Assembly: GCA_009767595.1 (NCBI GenBank)
Contig: VSDK01023828.1
Location: 654,583 to 718,582, forward strand
From: Symbiodinium kawagutii
Taxonomy: Eukaryota; Sar; Dinophyceae; Suessiales; Symbiodiniaceae
DNA: 64,000 nucleotides
Reading direction: 5' to 3'
The notes below the pieces were generated by a model that was given only the letters and a program-made list of their open reading frames with translations, did no database searches and was not told where the DNA came from. The position numbers were made by a program, and so were the translations under genes. Each line of letters begins with the position of its first letter. Position 1 is the first letter of the stretch. Of the stretch, positions 1 through 14,500 are shown piece by piece.

Positions 1-299
1 CACATCCGCCATGTGACCTCAAGTGTGGAACATGGAGCTGTGAATTGCAGCGCCTGGGGTTTGTCAACTGCGTAAAAGCATGTTAAAAAGCAGGAGTCAC
101 ACTGGATGCGGGCCCTTTCCAAAGCCAAAGGTCACAACAAAGTACAGGTTGGTTTCCTGGGTGATTTTGATGAGTCGCGAATATGCGGTATAGTATAGCA
201 AAGGCATGATTGATGGGAAATGATCAAACAATGTAAGACAGGTGTACAGGTGTAAATGGACAGCTCGCGCAAGGACATGCATCCAACTTTTAAGAGGGA

Positions 300-402
300 C
301 AGAATTGATAGTTTTGTTGGTACCACAGTATTTGCCAGGATCGACGAAAAGAATTGATAGTTTTGCTGGTGCCACAGAATTGATAGTTTTGTTGGTACCA
401 CG
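300..402. repeat. 26-bp repeat, three copies
   Basis: Copies begin near 301, 350 and 376, each containing GAATTGATAGTTTTG followed by a TGGTRCCAC segment; the last two are adjacent. The rest of 1-1004 shows no coding island or other structure I recognise and is probably upstream intron. Confidence 0.6.
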
Positions 403-1004
403 TTTTCACTTTAGACGGATTCCTAAAGGAAGGATCATTGGCTCCGGCAACGTCATCCGTCATCCGAAGTGGTGACAATCGTGCTAACATCGGTGTCTAT
501 TGGTTGGGTAATTGTACACCACCAATCATGAGTGTGTGCGTGTATCGTAAACCATGGCCGATGTGACAGTGGTTGAGTTTGTCATCATATTGTTTAGACA
601 AGTAGAGGTTTATTTCCTGGTGAACCCACCGACAGGGATACCAGCCAAAGACGGGCACTACCATGGATTAGTCGATGAGAAAATCAGCGTTGGAAACCCT
701 GGTTGTAAGTTGTAAGCATGAATTAGTGGGCTTACATCATTGTTTGCACCCTTAATGACAGCACAGGCTGTAGCCGTCAATTGTAGGGGTCAACCATGGT
801 CATTTACCATTACTTAAAGATACTTAAAGTTTTTTTACAAGCATTCATGAAGGTGTTCCCCCTCCGCGAACCTTCTTACATCAACTATTTGTTTACATGA
901 ACAGATCCAAAAACAAATCTTTTTGCATCAACTATTCGTTTACATATCTAAAACAACAGATCTAAAAAAGAAACATCACCTGCTGTATTTCCGGGCTGCC
1001 ACAG

Positions 1005-1091
1005 GTGAATGCAAGGTCGCAGATCTTGAACGTTGCCCTGCAGCGCTGGTTCACTTTGCAGCTGGAGAGCTGCGCATGGCTTCAATGGGAG
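1005..1091 (+). CDS. Exon: end of first membrane domain, ABCC-type
   Basis: A phase 0-0 reading of 29 codons contains [11 protein letters not shown], matching the conserved ABCC helix segment with the pattern RWLxxRLExxG near the end of a membrane domain. The acceptor is GCCACAG| and the donor GAG|GTGAAG. An internal alternative acceptor (CCCTGCAG|) at 1033 would start the exon at the RWF motif. It is followed about 3 kb later by the linker exon at 4178, which is the expected order. Confidence 0.6.
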
Positions 1092-4000
1092 GTGAAGCTT
1101 GAGGTGTTTGTGCGTAGATATGGATGTACAATGAGAAAGGTCGAGAGAAAAAAATGCAGGTGTACATATATGTAATTTAGTCACATGAGATGCATACATG
1201 GTGAAAGTCTATATAGATATTTACTTATAGACATACATGATATCTAATTAAATTTGAAAATATTTGACATATGAAAATATTTGCACACGCTGTTGAAATC
1301 AATTATTTGGTGAAAACAAATGATAGCAAACAACCATCGTGCACTTCTAATTTGTAAGAACATGACACTTTCTGATTGTGAACAGTACGTGATACCGTCA
1401 CTTGCGTAATGAATATACCCTTTGGTAAACTAACCTGGAAGCTCACCCCATAGGTGCTGGATAATCCGCACAACCGGGTTGGTTTACCAGAGTGTTTGTG
1501 AACTGACATTCAAGATACAGCTGTCATGTTGTAAGTGAGTTGTCATCAGCAACTTATTCACTGCTTGGCCTTTGCAAACTCAGAGGTTTCGCTGGTTGCT
1601 GGTGATCACCAGTTGCTGGTGGCGTTGTTTCTACCGATAATTGGGGTTCCCAGGGACTAGACAAAATGCTGGACTGCATTGGTGTTTGATTGTTTTTGGG
1701 CATGTGAAAACAAGATGCATCAAAGGTGATTACCCATCTAGCTGAGCTGAGTTGATGATGTATATGATTATATGATGTGCTATATAAAAATAAATAAATA
1801 AATAAATATATATATATATATATCTATGTTTCCGGGTGCAAGCAAATTCCATGGTTTTACCAGTAGTTGGGACAGCTGCCATGGGTGACTTGCCTGGCGG
1901 TGATTGAACGATTTACCGAGAGACCCACAGGTAGCGATTTGCCGGCAATTCGGTGGCTTAGCAATCCGGTAGCTTAGCCATCCGGTAAGCAGCTTCAACC
2001 TATCCATTCTATTCCGTTCTTTGATTGTTAATCCATTCCATACATTGATTAGAATTCTGTACTTATGAGAGGATTGACTTGCAGACAAAGCTAGAACAGT
2101 TCTCAACTGTTATCACCAGCTTTCTTTGGCCTGGATGAAGCGTCGTGATCCCAGTGTCTGGTGAGGAGATCATTGGTGCAGTGATGCTGTTGTGCGTATC
2201 GATGACCAGCGTGTGGCGAACCAATGCCCATTTGGGCATGTCTGGTCTATCTTTGACCTATGCTTGGAGCCTCAGGATATGTCACGCTTGCTGGAGCTGG
2301 GGTGCCCCGAAGGGATCAGATCTTCCATGCTGGTCACAAGCACAACAGCAGCAGCAGCCCCAGTTCTTCAACTTTGGTGGTTCCAACATATCCCAGCAAG
2401 CCCTTGAACTGACAGGAAACCGGGACTTCACGAGGCTTTCACGGAGAACATGTTTGTTTGTAAATGGGGCAATTCGATCATAGTGGACCCGGTTGTTATC
2501 CTTCAGATTCGAGCTGTGAACACCGAAAACATTGATCGAACCAACTCACTAATCACACCAGTTGTGGGGGTGGAAAGTACGGAATGCCGATTATGTAAGT
2601 AATGCAAGTATTTGCATGTGATACGCGCAATAGTCTTTGATATTTGTGCTTTCTTTCTAGATGAGTACGTCTAAGTATACTGCTAATACAGATATATGGT
2701 AAACAATGATTTTGTGAATGAATGTATACATACAATGTTTATGTATATACGTTTATGTTTGTATACATCTACACTTTATGCATACTTAAAAACAGATGAA
2801 GGGACGCACACACACACACACACAGTCTGGCTATGGACCAAAGTCATTTACAACCAGCTTGGTAGTCACCAAACAGTGAAATGGGTCCTCAAAATAGGAG
2901 TATCCCAAAATCATCCCTTGTAGCCATTGATAGCAATAAACCTACCATTTTGGTTGAGAAACCACCATAATATCATTGTTGTAATTCCTTCTTGCACTTT
3001 CTCTTTATTGTAAAAAACAATGATCATTGTTATCCCAAACATTTTGAGAAACTCGATTATTGTTGTTATCCCATCATTGATTATTGCTGTTATCCCAACA
3101 GTGATCATTGTTATCCCAAACATTTTGAGAAACTCCCAAATATTCCAATGATCATTCTTTGGCCATGCTGGTCGCACAGGCCTTGACTCTGACGGCCTTG
3201 GCTGGGGACTGAGCACCCGCTAAAACGTGGCGGCTGGGGGTTGGGCGGGGCTGGGTGGGACTGGGTTGATTCACCATGGTTCCCTGTCGTTGAGGCGTTG
3301 AGGGTCCCACTTCTGCATAGAGAAGTAACCATTTGACGGCTTCGGCTGGAGAAACATGACTGGTTCAAACAGATGCAGTGATGAGGATTGCCATGACCTT
3401 AGCTGGGGGGTATCGCATGTTAGTATGTTCAAGTTTTTTGACAAGAGGCCAAACCACCAGGTACTTAGATTTGACCACATACTGTTGCCAATGGACCCAT
3501 GTGTTTTCGGCATGATGAACTATTTTATTAAACCCTTGTGATTCACAACAAACCCTGAGGATACTGAGCAGCAATATTATCCCCTATAATTCAATTGATT
3601 GTTCATGACGAAGCATGTTTTTGCCAGCAGAAACCGTTATATGTTAGGTACTGTATGGAATGAATCAAACTCAACAAGTATTAGCTTGATTCTCAATCAC
3701 AAGCATTGTTGGTCCCCGTGATTAGCCGGCATGAAAAATAAAGGATCAATCCTTGCAATTTCATCATGATGCACAACAAACTATCATTACATAAGCATGT
3801 TTATCCATATACTTCGACCTCAACGATGCCATATACCATCTCATGAAGCAAGTCACTAAGTCATCCCTCCAAATCTCCATCCAGCGGATGGAACAACCCT
3901 GGACTGTTAACAAGCAGCCGCAATGATAGCCACCAGCTTGTTTGAACCATCGATCCACCAGCTCATCATCAATCCATATCAGCCCTCATGATTCACTCAC

Positions 4001-5468
4001 CCGCATCCCCATCCCCATCCAACCCCTGGCCTCCCATCTCAACCGATCTAGCTGTTCCCCCAATCACTTGATCAACTTCAGCTCACCAGTTTGATCTTCA
4101 ACACCCCAGGCCATCCTCACCACCAGACCTACCATCCTCCAGACCTGTGACCGCCCCAACGGCCCCCCCGTGCCGAGGCCAAGTACTTGGTGAACTACTC
4201 CACCCGCGCCTTGGCGCAGTTCGCCTCTGTAGAGCGTCTCCTCGCGCTGTCCACGCTGCGGCCAGAGGAGGTCAGGAAGCCGCGGAAGGGACGACTCGGA
4301 AATGGAAGTTTGGATCTATGGATTGATGATGATTAAGATAGTCATGAAGAAATACATATATGAATAAGTAAATAACATAGATGAACAACTTAAAATCATT
4401 TAAAATCAATCGATCATTCAAATGAAGAAATACTAGATGAACTCGATATTGATTTTAAATGATTTTTAAGTGAACATGGGAATAAATCGATGGAAAAATA
4501 TGAAAAAAACAACTAATTATTGATGATGATCTATGGAAATGAAAAAATAGATAAATGAATAAGTGAATAGAAAAGATCTATGGGTTGATGATCTATGGAG
4601 TTTTGATGATTCGAATGTTATTTAGATCGATCTATGGGTGACTAAATATGATCAAGATGTATATTTTTGATGTTACCGATGTTATGCTGATGGATTGTTT
4701 TAGTTCTTTTGGTTTACCTGTTTGATCTTAATGGGTTTTACATATCTACATGGCACAGTCCTGTATGTGTCCTATCTGACATGTGCGTATTGTACCATAT
4801 TTGTTACGACTATTAGTGTGTATAGATTTGATTTTATCCACCTGCAAGATAATGGTATGGTTGTCTCCTGCTCCCGGTTTCTTCTTGTCAGCATGGGGGT
4901 AGTCCAGCGAGCTGACAGACTCTGTTGGTAAACTCGGACCTCACCTCTATACCGAACTCCAAATCTGCGTGGGCACTCTCTGACCGGAATCCCGTCATGA
5001 GACGGGTAGAATTCCAATGAATTCCAGATGAATGTCGGATAGAACTTCAGAAAAGTGCCAGAAAGAATGCCAGGAAGAACGTTAAATAAACTGTTCGAAC
5101 ATGTCAGAACAAATGCCAGGCTAAGGTTCATACGGCATCATATAGAAAGCCAGATCGAATGCAAAATAGGATGCCAGCTAGGATGTCAGATAGTGTAAGG
5201 GTGCGGATTGTGGAAAGGTGGAGTGAATTTGGTTATGATCAGTTTCGTTTTTCCTGTACAAGAATGGTATCATGGTACAGTCCTTCACCTCCAAAGCTAC
5301 TTTGCTATGTCGGTACTCCGTGGATGGAGGTGAGCATCATTGTTGTGGTTGTTTCCGCAAACAAAGTGGTGGTCGGGGCCTCGTACTAAGCCTACCTACT
5401 TTTACTCCTGCTGCTGCTACCTCTCCTCTATATTTCCTACCACTTTTCCCACTACTACTACCACCACC

Positions 5469-5565
<97 letters not shown>

Positions 5566-8500
5566 CTACCTACCTACCTACCTACCGACCTACCTACAAA
5601 CAAACACTGACACAAACACTAACACTAAGAATAAAACCAACTCACCAACGAATGATCTAACTAACTAAGTAACTAACTAACTAACAAACTAAATAAGCTG
5701 ACTAAGTAACTACTACGCCCTCAACTACTACGAGTGCTGCTATTACCAGTGCTATTCCTGCTTCCTATTACATAAGACCTAGTATTACCTACTACCAAAC
5801 AGAGGGGAAAGGCTGCATGAGGCTGCCAGCAGGGCTGGAACATATATAAATAAATATACACATATATACATATATATATATATATACATATATACATATA
5901 TACATATATACATATATATGTACAAATTTAAGACAGCATGCGATGGGGTGCCGACGGTACCATCAGGATGAGCTATTGTTATCACAGGTGTTTGCGTAGA
6001 CTGATATCAATCAACATCAACACACTCAAGACACCGTAGCTTTATTTTGTATTCCAGAGACATATATATATGCAATTTCTGCATGTAGACGTTTGAATAT
6101 CATATACATATTTACTTATCGAAGTATATACAGTAGACACTACGTATATGTGCGTCCATTGTACATACATGCAACATATGATATGAAAATATACATGTGT
6201 ACACAAATACAAGCTTACATTTCCAGGTGCACACATATTTGCTATTTAAACCATATGTGCATAAGTTCTACATTTGTTCGCCTTACATTATCAGAGTCAG
6301 ACCGATCATGACTAAACGAGGCTGTAAACATCCCCCGAGGTGTACCCGTCGCTGTTGGACACAATGATGCTTACATTAGTAGGTGGCATCTCAGGTGATG
6401 CTAGTTGTTTTTGTCCTTCTACCTTATCAAATGTTGCTTAAGGATGCTTAAGGCACGTATATTTTTCTGAATATTATATATATATGTATGTATATACACA
6501 TTAATGCCCATGTGCCAAATTTGGTGGTTTAGATGCATATATATATATGTATATAGATCTGCATATGTATATTATGTGCACTTAGAGAAACATATAAACA
6601 TCTAAATTTACATGTTTATCTTTATAATCTATTTTACTTTTATATTTATATAAACATATGTATCTGTATTTTTATTTGCATGTACATATGGAAATCGACC
6701 AACACTTGTGCCTGTAAACGCATTTACGGCTACTCAGATAGCCCTCCCTGTACGAATTCTGCAGCGCTGGGACGTGCCAGGAAGTGCATCGGGAGGCCGA
6801 ACGCTGGCGGCCCCCAGCTGAATGCTGGGTGATGCAACATATTGGGTAATGACTAGGACTAGGAATCTGCCATATTGGCTAAATATATTGGGTGATACCC
6901 ATCTGCCATATACATGACTGACTATATAACAGACATATTGACTAATAGTATCCTGAAAAATACACTATAGGAATAAATGATACACTATAGGATTCTGCTT
7001 CTAAGATAAATTCATAAGACTTTTTTGGTTAATGATCAAGTATAGGAATGGTAGTTGATTGGTTAGTGACTAGGAATAAGCATGCGCAAATGACTAGGAA
7101 TTCACCTGAATCTACCTGAATGGTGGGCAACATGGGAAATAAACATTTGATTAATGATTAGGAATAGCCCAGGGAAATATCCATGACTGGGAATCACCGT
7201 GGATTGGTAAATGACGAGAGTAAATGATAGGGTAAATACCGCCGCGGCAAGTGCTGGATGAATGACCAGGAATCTACCTAAATGATAGGAATTATCGTTA
7301 GTAAATGATGACATAGTGGTAGGACTATGGGAAATAATCATGTGGTATCGGTATATATGATTAGGAATAACCATGAGAAATAATTGTTTGGTAGATAACC
7401 ATTTTGGTAAGTAACCATTTGGTAAATGATTATTGGAGATAACCATGTGGCTGAGTATGAGAAATTACTATCCGATTAGAAACTATGGGAAACCAAGATG
7501 TGATCAATGGCCCATCAATTACCAGAAGGAGGGCACATGGTGATGAAATCACTATGGCCTTTCCTTATTCATGGTGGTTGACGATGGTAAATGACCTGGT
7601 GTGCTTCACAGTGGATAAGAATGGCACTTCATGGCTACAAATTGCTAGCAACAGTGGAGAAGATACCTAATGACGGTTCCTTGTGGATGGAAATTGCCCA
7701 AACAGCAACGGTTTTGCAGGCGGAGGTGAACTGGTTGCTTGTTCCACATGTACGTGGTTGTTTCATCAGCATGCCATCAGCATGCTGTTTATCAATCATG
7801 AATTTAGTAGTTAACCAACCATTAACCATTAAGCAACCATTTTATGACTCAATCTAACCATTCACCAACCGAGAAGCAGCCATGAACCAACCAAGATTCA
7901 CCCATGATCAACTCTGTAGATCCTTGTGTGGGGAAACATATAGGGGTTATACTGGAACCATTGCTAGTGGTTAACGATTCGGAACAATAACCATCGATAA
8001 TGGTTGAAGAACTACTGGGGAAATTTGGAGAAACTTGATATGTTCCACAGACTCAAGGCTGAATATCGTCTTGCTAGTTCAAATGGAACTACTCAATCTG
8101 TTTACCAAGCAGATATTCAACCTTAAGTAGTTTCGTTTTAACAAACAACAACTGTTTCTACTACTAGGCAGGATTCACTACACATATCATGAAATGCCTG
8201 TGTTTTTGGCAGCTGGATTCTCTAGTGATCATTACCACCTGTCCTGCTGTTCGCAGATGGAGAGGGGTAAAAATGCAAGCGCTCACTTGTTTCGTTTGGT
8301 GGCACAGCAATTCTAAAGAAGCACAAGGATGTGTTGATGATTATCTTGAGGGTTGACAGACGTGGTAAATTGAAAACTGACAGGACGCCATCAGTACCTG
8401 GTGTTTTGACGCTGGTGAGCCCAAAGGTCTATCATGAGAATAGTGGTCATTTTTGTATTGAGGTTTTGCTTGACAGGACCCTCGGAGGTTCTGAAACTAT

Positions 8501-11500
8501 GAGCACCATGTTCAAAAAATGAATAGTTCAGTATAAACTATCAGAATGAAAACATATTGTTTGGAGATTGTCTTCCAAGGGGTCCGCAAGTGTTGCAAGA
8601 CATGGTCATGAGTCATCATTGCTTGCGTGTGTGGCACAGTCCTTCAGGGAAATGAGTTGCAAGTCAGTTTGTTGATAAAACACTTGCGGACGCCGACCTG
8701 GAATGTCGCGCTCCGGAACTCGCCATGACGAGAGACTCGCCAATAAAGACCCGGGACTCACCCGTGATCAGCAACCACTTTAAACCATTGGTACCCCTGC
8801 TTCGTTGCTAGACTTGTGTTCGTTGCAGGTGCCATTGCACCAGTACCATCTCGTCAAGCAATACACGAACAGGGGTTGGACATTATATAACCCATAGATT
8901 GATACTACCCTGGCAGCTTAAAGACAAACAGTTTGATGTGAGTACAGCCCCCATTTTCGACTGGCTTTGTTTGAACAGCGGTGGTTCAATCAACGTCAAT
9001 GTGCTAGTTTAGAATGGTGTGACATGAATCCAACTGGTGGATGATAAGCATTGGCTTGACTCTCCCATAGATTATCAGGACACCCTGAGGGATGGTCATG
9101 AAATGTCATGAATCATTCCCCAAACGATGTGCCCTTCGCTGAGTCGCCTGCGGTGCTTTTTTTTGGGATATGCCTGTGGCCAGCAGCTCTATACGTGGCA
9201 GACGCCAGGGGTTCTACGCTAGGGGTCGCACAAAATGATCGTGTTTTTTTGTTGGCAGGTGAAGTATTTTGTGAATTGAAGATCATTTTGAATTTTTGAA
9301 AGGTCTCTTGGTAACCTCAACGTGCGTGTTTGTCAGACTGGCGCGCTGTCGCGACCAGTTGTTGCCCATTGGTATATTGTAACGCTATATTTCCTTGGTG
9401 TAAGCCCTAGGGGGTGATCCATGCATGGTGGCCTCAAGTTGCCGAACTTTGGCTGTTTGAGTTTGATTGCAGATAAGCTGTCGACCTGGGTTGAGCATGG
9501 TTGAACAATGATCTGGTTGTTGGTGAATCAGTTCATAAAGTGGGATATATCCGATCTCACCCACAAAAAATGATCCCCCTTGTTCAAGTTCGGCATGGTA
9601 CTTGTACACAGGTACAAGTACACAAAGCGCGGTGCAGACATTATTATACAAAGTTAACGCAGGACCACATCGAAGTACGCAGTTCTGAGATTGCACAGTT
9701 GCGTTGGAATTGGCATTCGGAATCACTTTCGGATGTTCCAAACATAGAAAAAGGATACAAAGGATCCAACAAAACAACAGAAACATGTTACGCTTCAGTC
9801 CAGGCCCCGTGCCACGCATGGCTTGCTGAGAAACGAATTGCGCCGTGTTGTTGGCGGAGGTTTTGGGTCAGATAGCCTGCGTGACCCACACGTTGCTGCC
9901 GTTGCCCAGCAGGGCTCTTGCTAAATTCAGGCGGGCCATGCAGAGCTTACCTTCCTCAGCTTTTTTTTGGGCGGGGACTAGGATGAAAAAGTTGTATTTT
10001 CCAAGGTCTGACGCACAAGACCCGCAACTCTCAACCGTGCGCGCAGTAGGACTGCGTCATTGCTTTTCGATTCGTGGGCAATATGAATGCTGCGCGACCT
10101 GCATCGAAAGCCATGTTCTCATTTTAAGATCAGTCGGAACCCCCACCGGCTTATTTTGCTTGTGATTCAGCAGGGCCGCGGCTTTTCCCCTGACAGGTCG
10201 AGACTCAGCAAGGCGCAACCAAGGGCATGACAGGATATGGACCAATTTGATAAACCTTTTGCTGTCCAGTGTGAGAAGCACATGGATGAAGCACACAAAT
10301 TTCCAACAGGTTGTTTTTATTGAACCTATGTGAATTCATCGCCGCCACAGATATCCACCGATCACCTATATCAAGGATATTAAGCATTTGTGTTGCCTTG
10401 TCGTCTCTTGTTGCCAATGAATTCATTTGGACAAACATAGGTTGCTGTCATCATTGGCAACTTCCATGCACACAGTGGGCCATAGGCGTTTGAATTATTT
10501 TTAGATGGAATTAGGGAAAATTCCAAAGCAGGATGCGTGTGGTCATGGCGAACGCAGATTTTTTGCAGGGAACCCAAATCAACCCAAATATTCCAATTTC
10601 AGATCAAAATTGGGGAGGGCGACTCTAAGGAGTTGGCGTTACGACATGAGAATAACACAGCTGGTTAGGCATTCTAGGAAACGCCAAGTGAATCGAGTTT
10701 CCCTCTCAAGGAGGTGGTGTGCGGGGTGTCTATTGTTGAATTCCTTGCCATGCGGGGATGCTAGTTTGTTGCCATTTTTTTGAGATTTGATGTCTACCCC
10801 TTTCAGATGTTCCATGGCCGTGGCCAAGTAATGATTGCCCAGCATCCCAGCATTGTTTACAAAGGTATTCATTCACAATGGTGTTCCCAACCATGCATTT
10901 TAGGCTTGGCAAAATTGCAACGATGAACCCCCTGAGTAGCTCCGTTGGTTTGTAACTATCTACGGTTAAGGATGGCATTGATGGTTGGTTTCCTCGGGTT
11001 TCCATGGGTACATGGTGATTCCCCATTGCCAGGTTTTATAATATACCAAGTGGTAGACCTTTGACCGTCAGCCGCGCAGCCGTTAGCAAGTCGCCACGCG
11101 GATCGAACCGGCTTCGCTGAGGTCGGGCGATTTCAGTGTTCCAGATGCCACCCACAACTATACAAAAGCAAGGTGAACCGTGCGAAATGTGAGTTGTACC
11201 TAAAACGATGGTAAACCGCTTTGCAAAATCAGGTGAAACTAGATATACATTTGAATGTTCTACTATATATTCATTAGTCAATTATACATTTATACCCCCT
11301 AAAAATAGGTAGGTGTTTGTCGTTTGCTGCAGCCTGCGTTTGCAACCACCAATCTATTCGCTGGCATGCAAGCATTGGATCTAGGACCGTTAGAGCCATG
11401 TAACTAAAACATTACGATGGTTTACAATTGAAGAAATTGAAGGCAAACAGAAGGGGAACAGATGCGATTTACATCACGGTGCTTACAGTATGTAATTGGC

Positions 11501-14500
11501 TGGGGTTCGTTTGGCTTGAGATAAGCAGGTGGTCGGGTGATTGCTTGGGCACGTGGTGAACCTGACACAACGAGCAAAACTGTTGCTCAGTGGACCTCCA
11601 AACGATTGCAAATGTGTTTCAGTAGTCATGAGACCGTGCAATACATGGTTGTAAGTAAAAGGTAAATAGATGGCTAAACCAGCGGTTCAACCATGGTTTC
11701 AAGATTGTTCCTGCACATTGCTTCAAAAAACGTTGGTTGTTAAACAACGGGTTGCTTAACAAGTAGTGGTTGCTTAACACTTGTTTCTAAACGTTGGGTT
11801 CTAATCCCGTAAGAAGCGGAGAAACTTATGGCGTATGAGCATAGGACCGGACGATCCCGCTGTTCACCACGATTCACCGATCTATTCGCCGCTACTCGCC
11901 ACTTTGCACCTAATCATTCACCTCGCTATTCCCCTCATTATTCACCACTATCCACTATGAACCACCAATTAAGTAGTAGTGAGCTCATAGTGCACCATGA
12001 ACTATGAACCACCATTATCTACTCATTGTTCACCACCCAAATATTCACCAGTACTCACTACTATTAGCCTTTTCCGCAGCTGATTCTGCACGCTTCGCCA
12101 TCAGTCATGGATGAAGCCACTATGGCTTCGCCGGGTGGTGGCCCTGCTTCGCCACAGGCGCCAGGGCGCCAGGGCACTCTTTTAGGGCGATGTTTGGGTC
12201 AAGGTGGTGATGGTTTTGATGGCTACGAAGGGTTGATAAATGGCCACTAAGGGTTGATAAATGGCTACTAAGGGTTGATAAATGCTTAAGAATGATGAAT
12301 CAGAGCTTATTGGTATCAGATAGATGGTTGATAATATATGTCAATATCATTTTATCGACAATTAGGCATGGTTAAACATTATGGTCGATAAAAGGTTAGG
12401 AATGGTGAATCATGGTTTACTGAGGTTGATTGATGGTTGATGTGTTGTTTGTGTTGATCATCTGAATGATTATTCATGGTGGTCAAGAGTGGTAATAACG
12501 AACAACAACGGGCATAAAGGGTTACTTGGCTATGTCCAGCTTGCTATATCCATTTGTCTATCTGTCTATCCACCTATCCATTTTGCTGTCCATTTGTCTT
12601 GATATGTCTATATTATGTTCTTTCTACTGTCAGTCCATCCAATTATCTGTCTTTCTACCTACAGTAAGTATCAATCAATCTATCTTTCAATATCTTGATC
12701 TATCGCAATCTGTCTCTCCCTAATTCTCAACACTGCTTTAGGGCGGTGGCGCTGCCAGCTCGTCTCAGCGAGTACGGCGGCTGAGGGGACAAGTGGTGGC
12801 TGGGTGGTGCTGGGTGGTGCTGGGTGGTGCTGTGTGGGTGGTTGGTGGTTGATTGGCTGACTTGGCTGAGGTTGGTTGCTTGGTGTTGCTAGATAGGCTT
12901 ACTGACAGACTTAGAGATACTTGGCGTAGAATGTATGTTGTAAAATCTGACTAGAAGAGTTTCGTCCATTCTTCTCGCATTGCTATGGGTAAATTGTACT
13001 TCTTGCTGTTCACATCCGAAGAACGACTACACAGTCTCGGTCTTGGTATGATCGATATGGGTTTGTCCATCAATGGTGTACCCCTGTAAACTTCTATGAT
13101 TGATGCTTTTCCCGTTACAAATGAAAATTCTACGGGCACCACCATTTATGGACAACCTCATGTCTATCAATATTTTTTGAGATCATTAGCATGGCACTGC
13201 ATGCAGCTGTGCCTGGTGACCGCTGGAAGGGTCCGAGATATTGAGATCATTAGCAATAGCGCTTGGTTCGTTCATCGGCGACAACTGTATTTATCAACAG
13301 GCTTTCCAGTGGCGGTCTGAGCAGTGTCACAAAGAGATCGTTGGTTACAGGGCGGTTGACATGCTGGGGAGCCAAGGAGCTACAAGGAGTAGTGCAATCA
13401 AGTGGCAGAATCCAAGATCGAAATCCATGGTAGTCCAACACCGTAAAATGCACCTGTTTTCTGCAGGGTTTCGACACTGCACGACTTTATTCAAGTCGCA
13501 TGTGTTGGCACCGTCAACGTGAGCATCTCTGGATAAGCACCTGGTGTCCATGAATCCAGTTGAGAATCTCCTTCCGATTCTTAGGCCTGGGCACAGGACG
13601 CCGTCACAGCCACGCCATGGCTTGAAAGCCGAGGACCCAACTCAGTTCCTGAAGGACATGTACTCCAGAAGTGAGGACTGGCGCTGGTACACGCTGGTAC
13701 GTTGTTTCTCCAGACATCCATGTGTTTTTGACTGGGGGAAAGGTGCCAGTGCAGCAAGTGATCCTCTTATGTATTTATACTATAATTAACTTATTTATTT
13801 GTTATTCATTTATCTATATTTATTTATTTACGTATTTTTTGTATATACTGGTACAAATTGGTATTTCAACTACAATAAAGTAGATATAATCACTCATTCG
13901 AGTGTAGCCTCGTCAAGTGAAGCACTGTTGAGCACCAAGGGAGCCAGGTGTTTGTGGTTGTTGTGGGGTGATCATTGAGTCTGGGTACGGACGTGGGGAG
14001 CTGATTCCGACCCGCCCGGGAATCCGATCTAAGTCGTTCGTTCAAGCATAGTAAAGTTATTTTCATGTGGTGGTTTCTCAAAATAGGGAGCCCCCAAAAT
14101 GGGTGGTTTATTGTTATAGATCATTACTAATGGATGATTTGGTGGTACCCGTAGTTTAAGACATACCCATGTAACAAAACAAACCACCGATATTTCCCTC
14201 TTTTGCCTGGAATCTTTCGTATTTTTCAGAATCAGCCATCCCTTTTTGGCACACCCCCCCAGTTTCAGCAATCACAATCTGCACATTCGCGTACGCCTTC
14301 GTCGCATCGCAGGAGATCGTTACTCAGGAGTTGAACCGGGATCCCGTGGCAGCGGGGGAGCTCAGCTGCGAGGGTCGGATGGCGGCCATGGTAGGTCCAG
14401 GGTGACTACTGGACCGGAGGGTCGCCAGGGTCTGCCACGGTAGACGTGCATCTACTTGGCTATGGGTCAATATTAACCAACCAACTAATGAGGGATAATG

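Larger units (their letters stand above)
1092..4177 (+). other. Intron-like spacer
   Basis: Holds a TAAA/TA tract (about 1787-1822), a short CA repeat (2808-2824), a family A MITE copy (2883-2966) and a duplicated segment (3018-3136). A GC-richer patch at 2105-2410 is open on the + strand but matched no family I know. Confidence 0.4.

Noticed and set aside
5272..5660. Open frames with long Leu, Thr or Tyr runs over the CTA tract
   Set aside because: Produced entirely by the trinucleotide microsatellite; no start context, splice sites or non-repeat homology.
9385..9819. 144-codon minus-strand open frame beginning near 9819
   Set aside because: Composition is non-committal, no motif recognised, and it is antisense to the proposed NBD1 introns. 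It cannot be excluded as a separate gene, but there is no positive evidence.
11090..11115. Minus-strand GGTTCGATCC, a tRNA T-arm-like box B
   Set aside because: The T-stem does not pair and there is no box A or acceptor stem at the right distance. The + strand reads better as an exon.
12742..12790. GC island with TTTAG| acceptor reading [19 protein letters not shown], considered as the NBD1 P-loop
   Set aside because: Lacks the lysine and lies after the DEAT-like exon, so the order is wrong. No clean donor.
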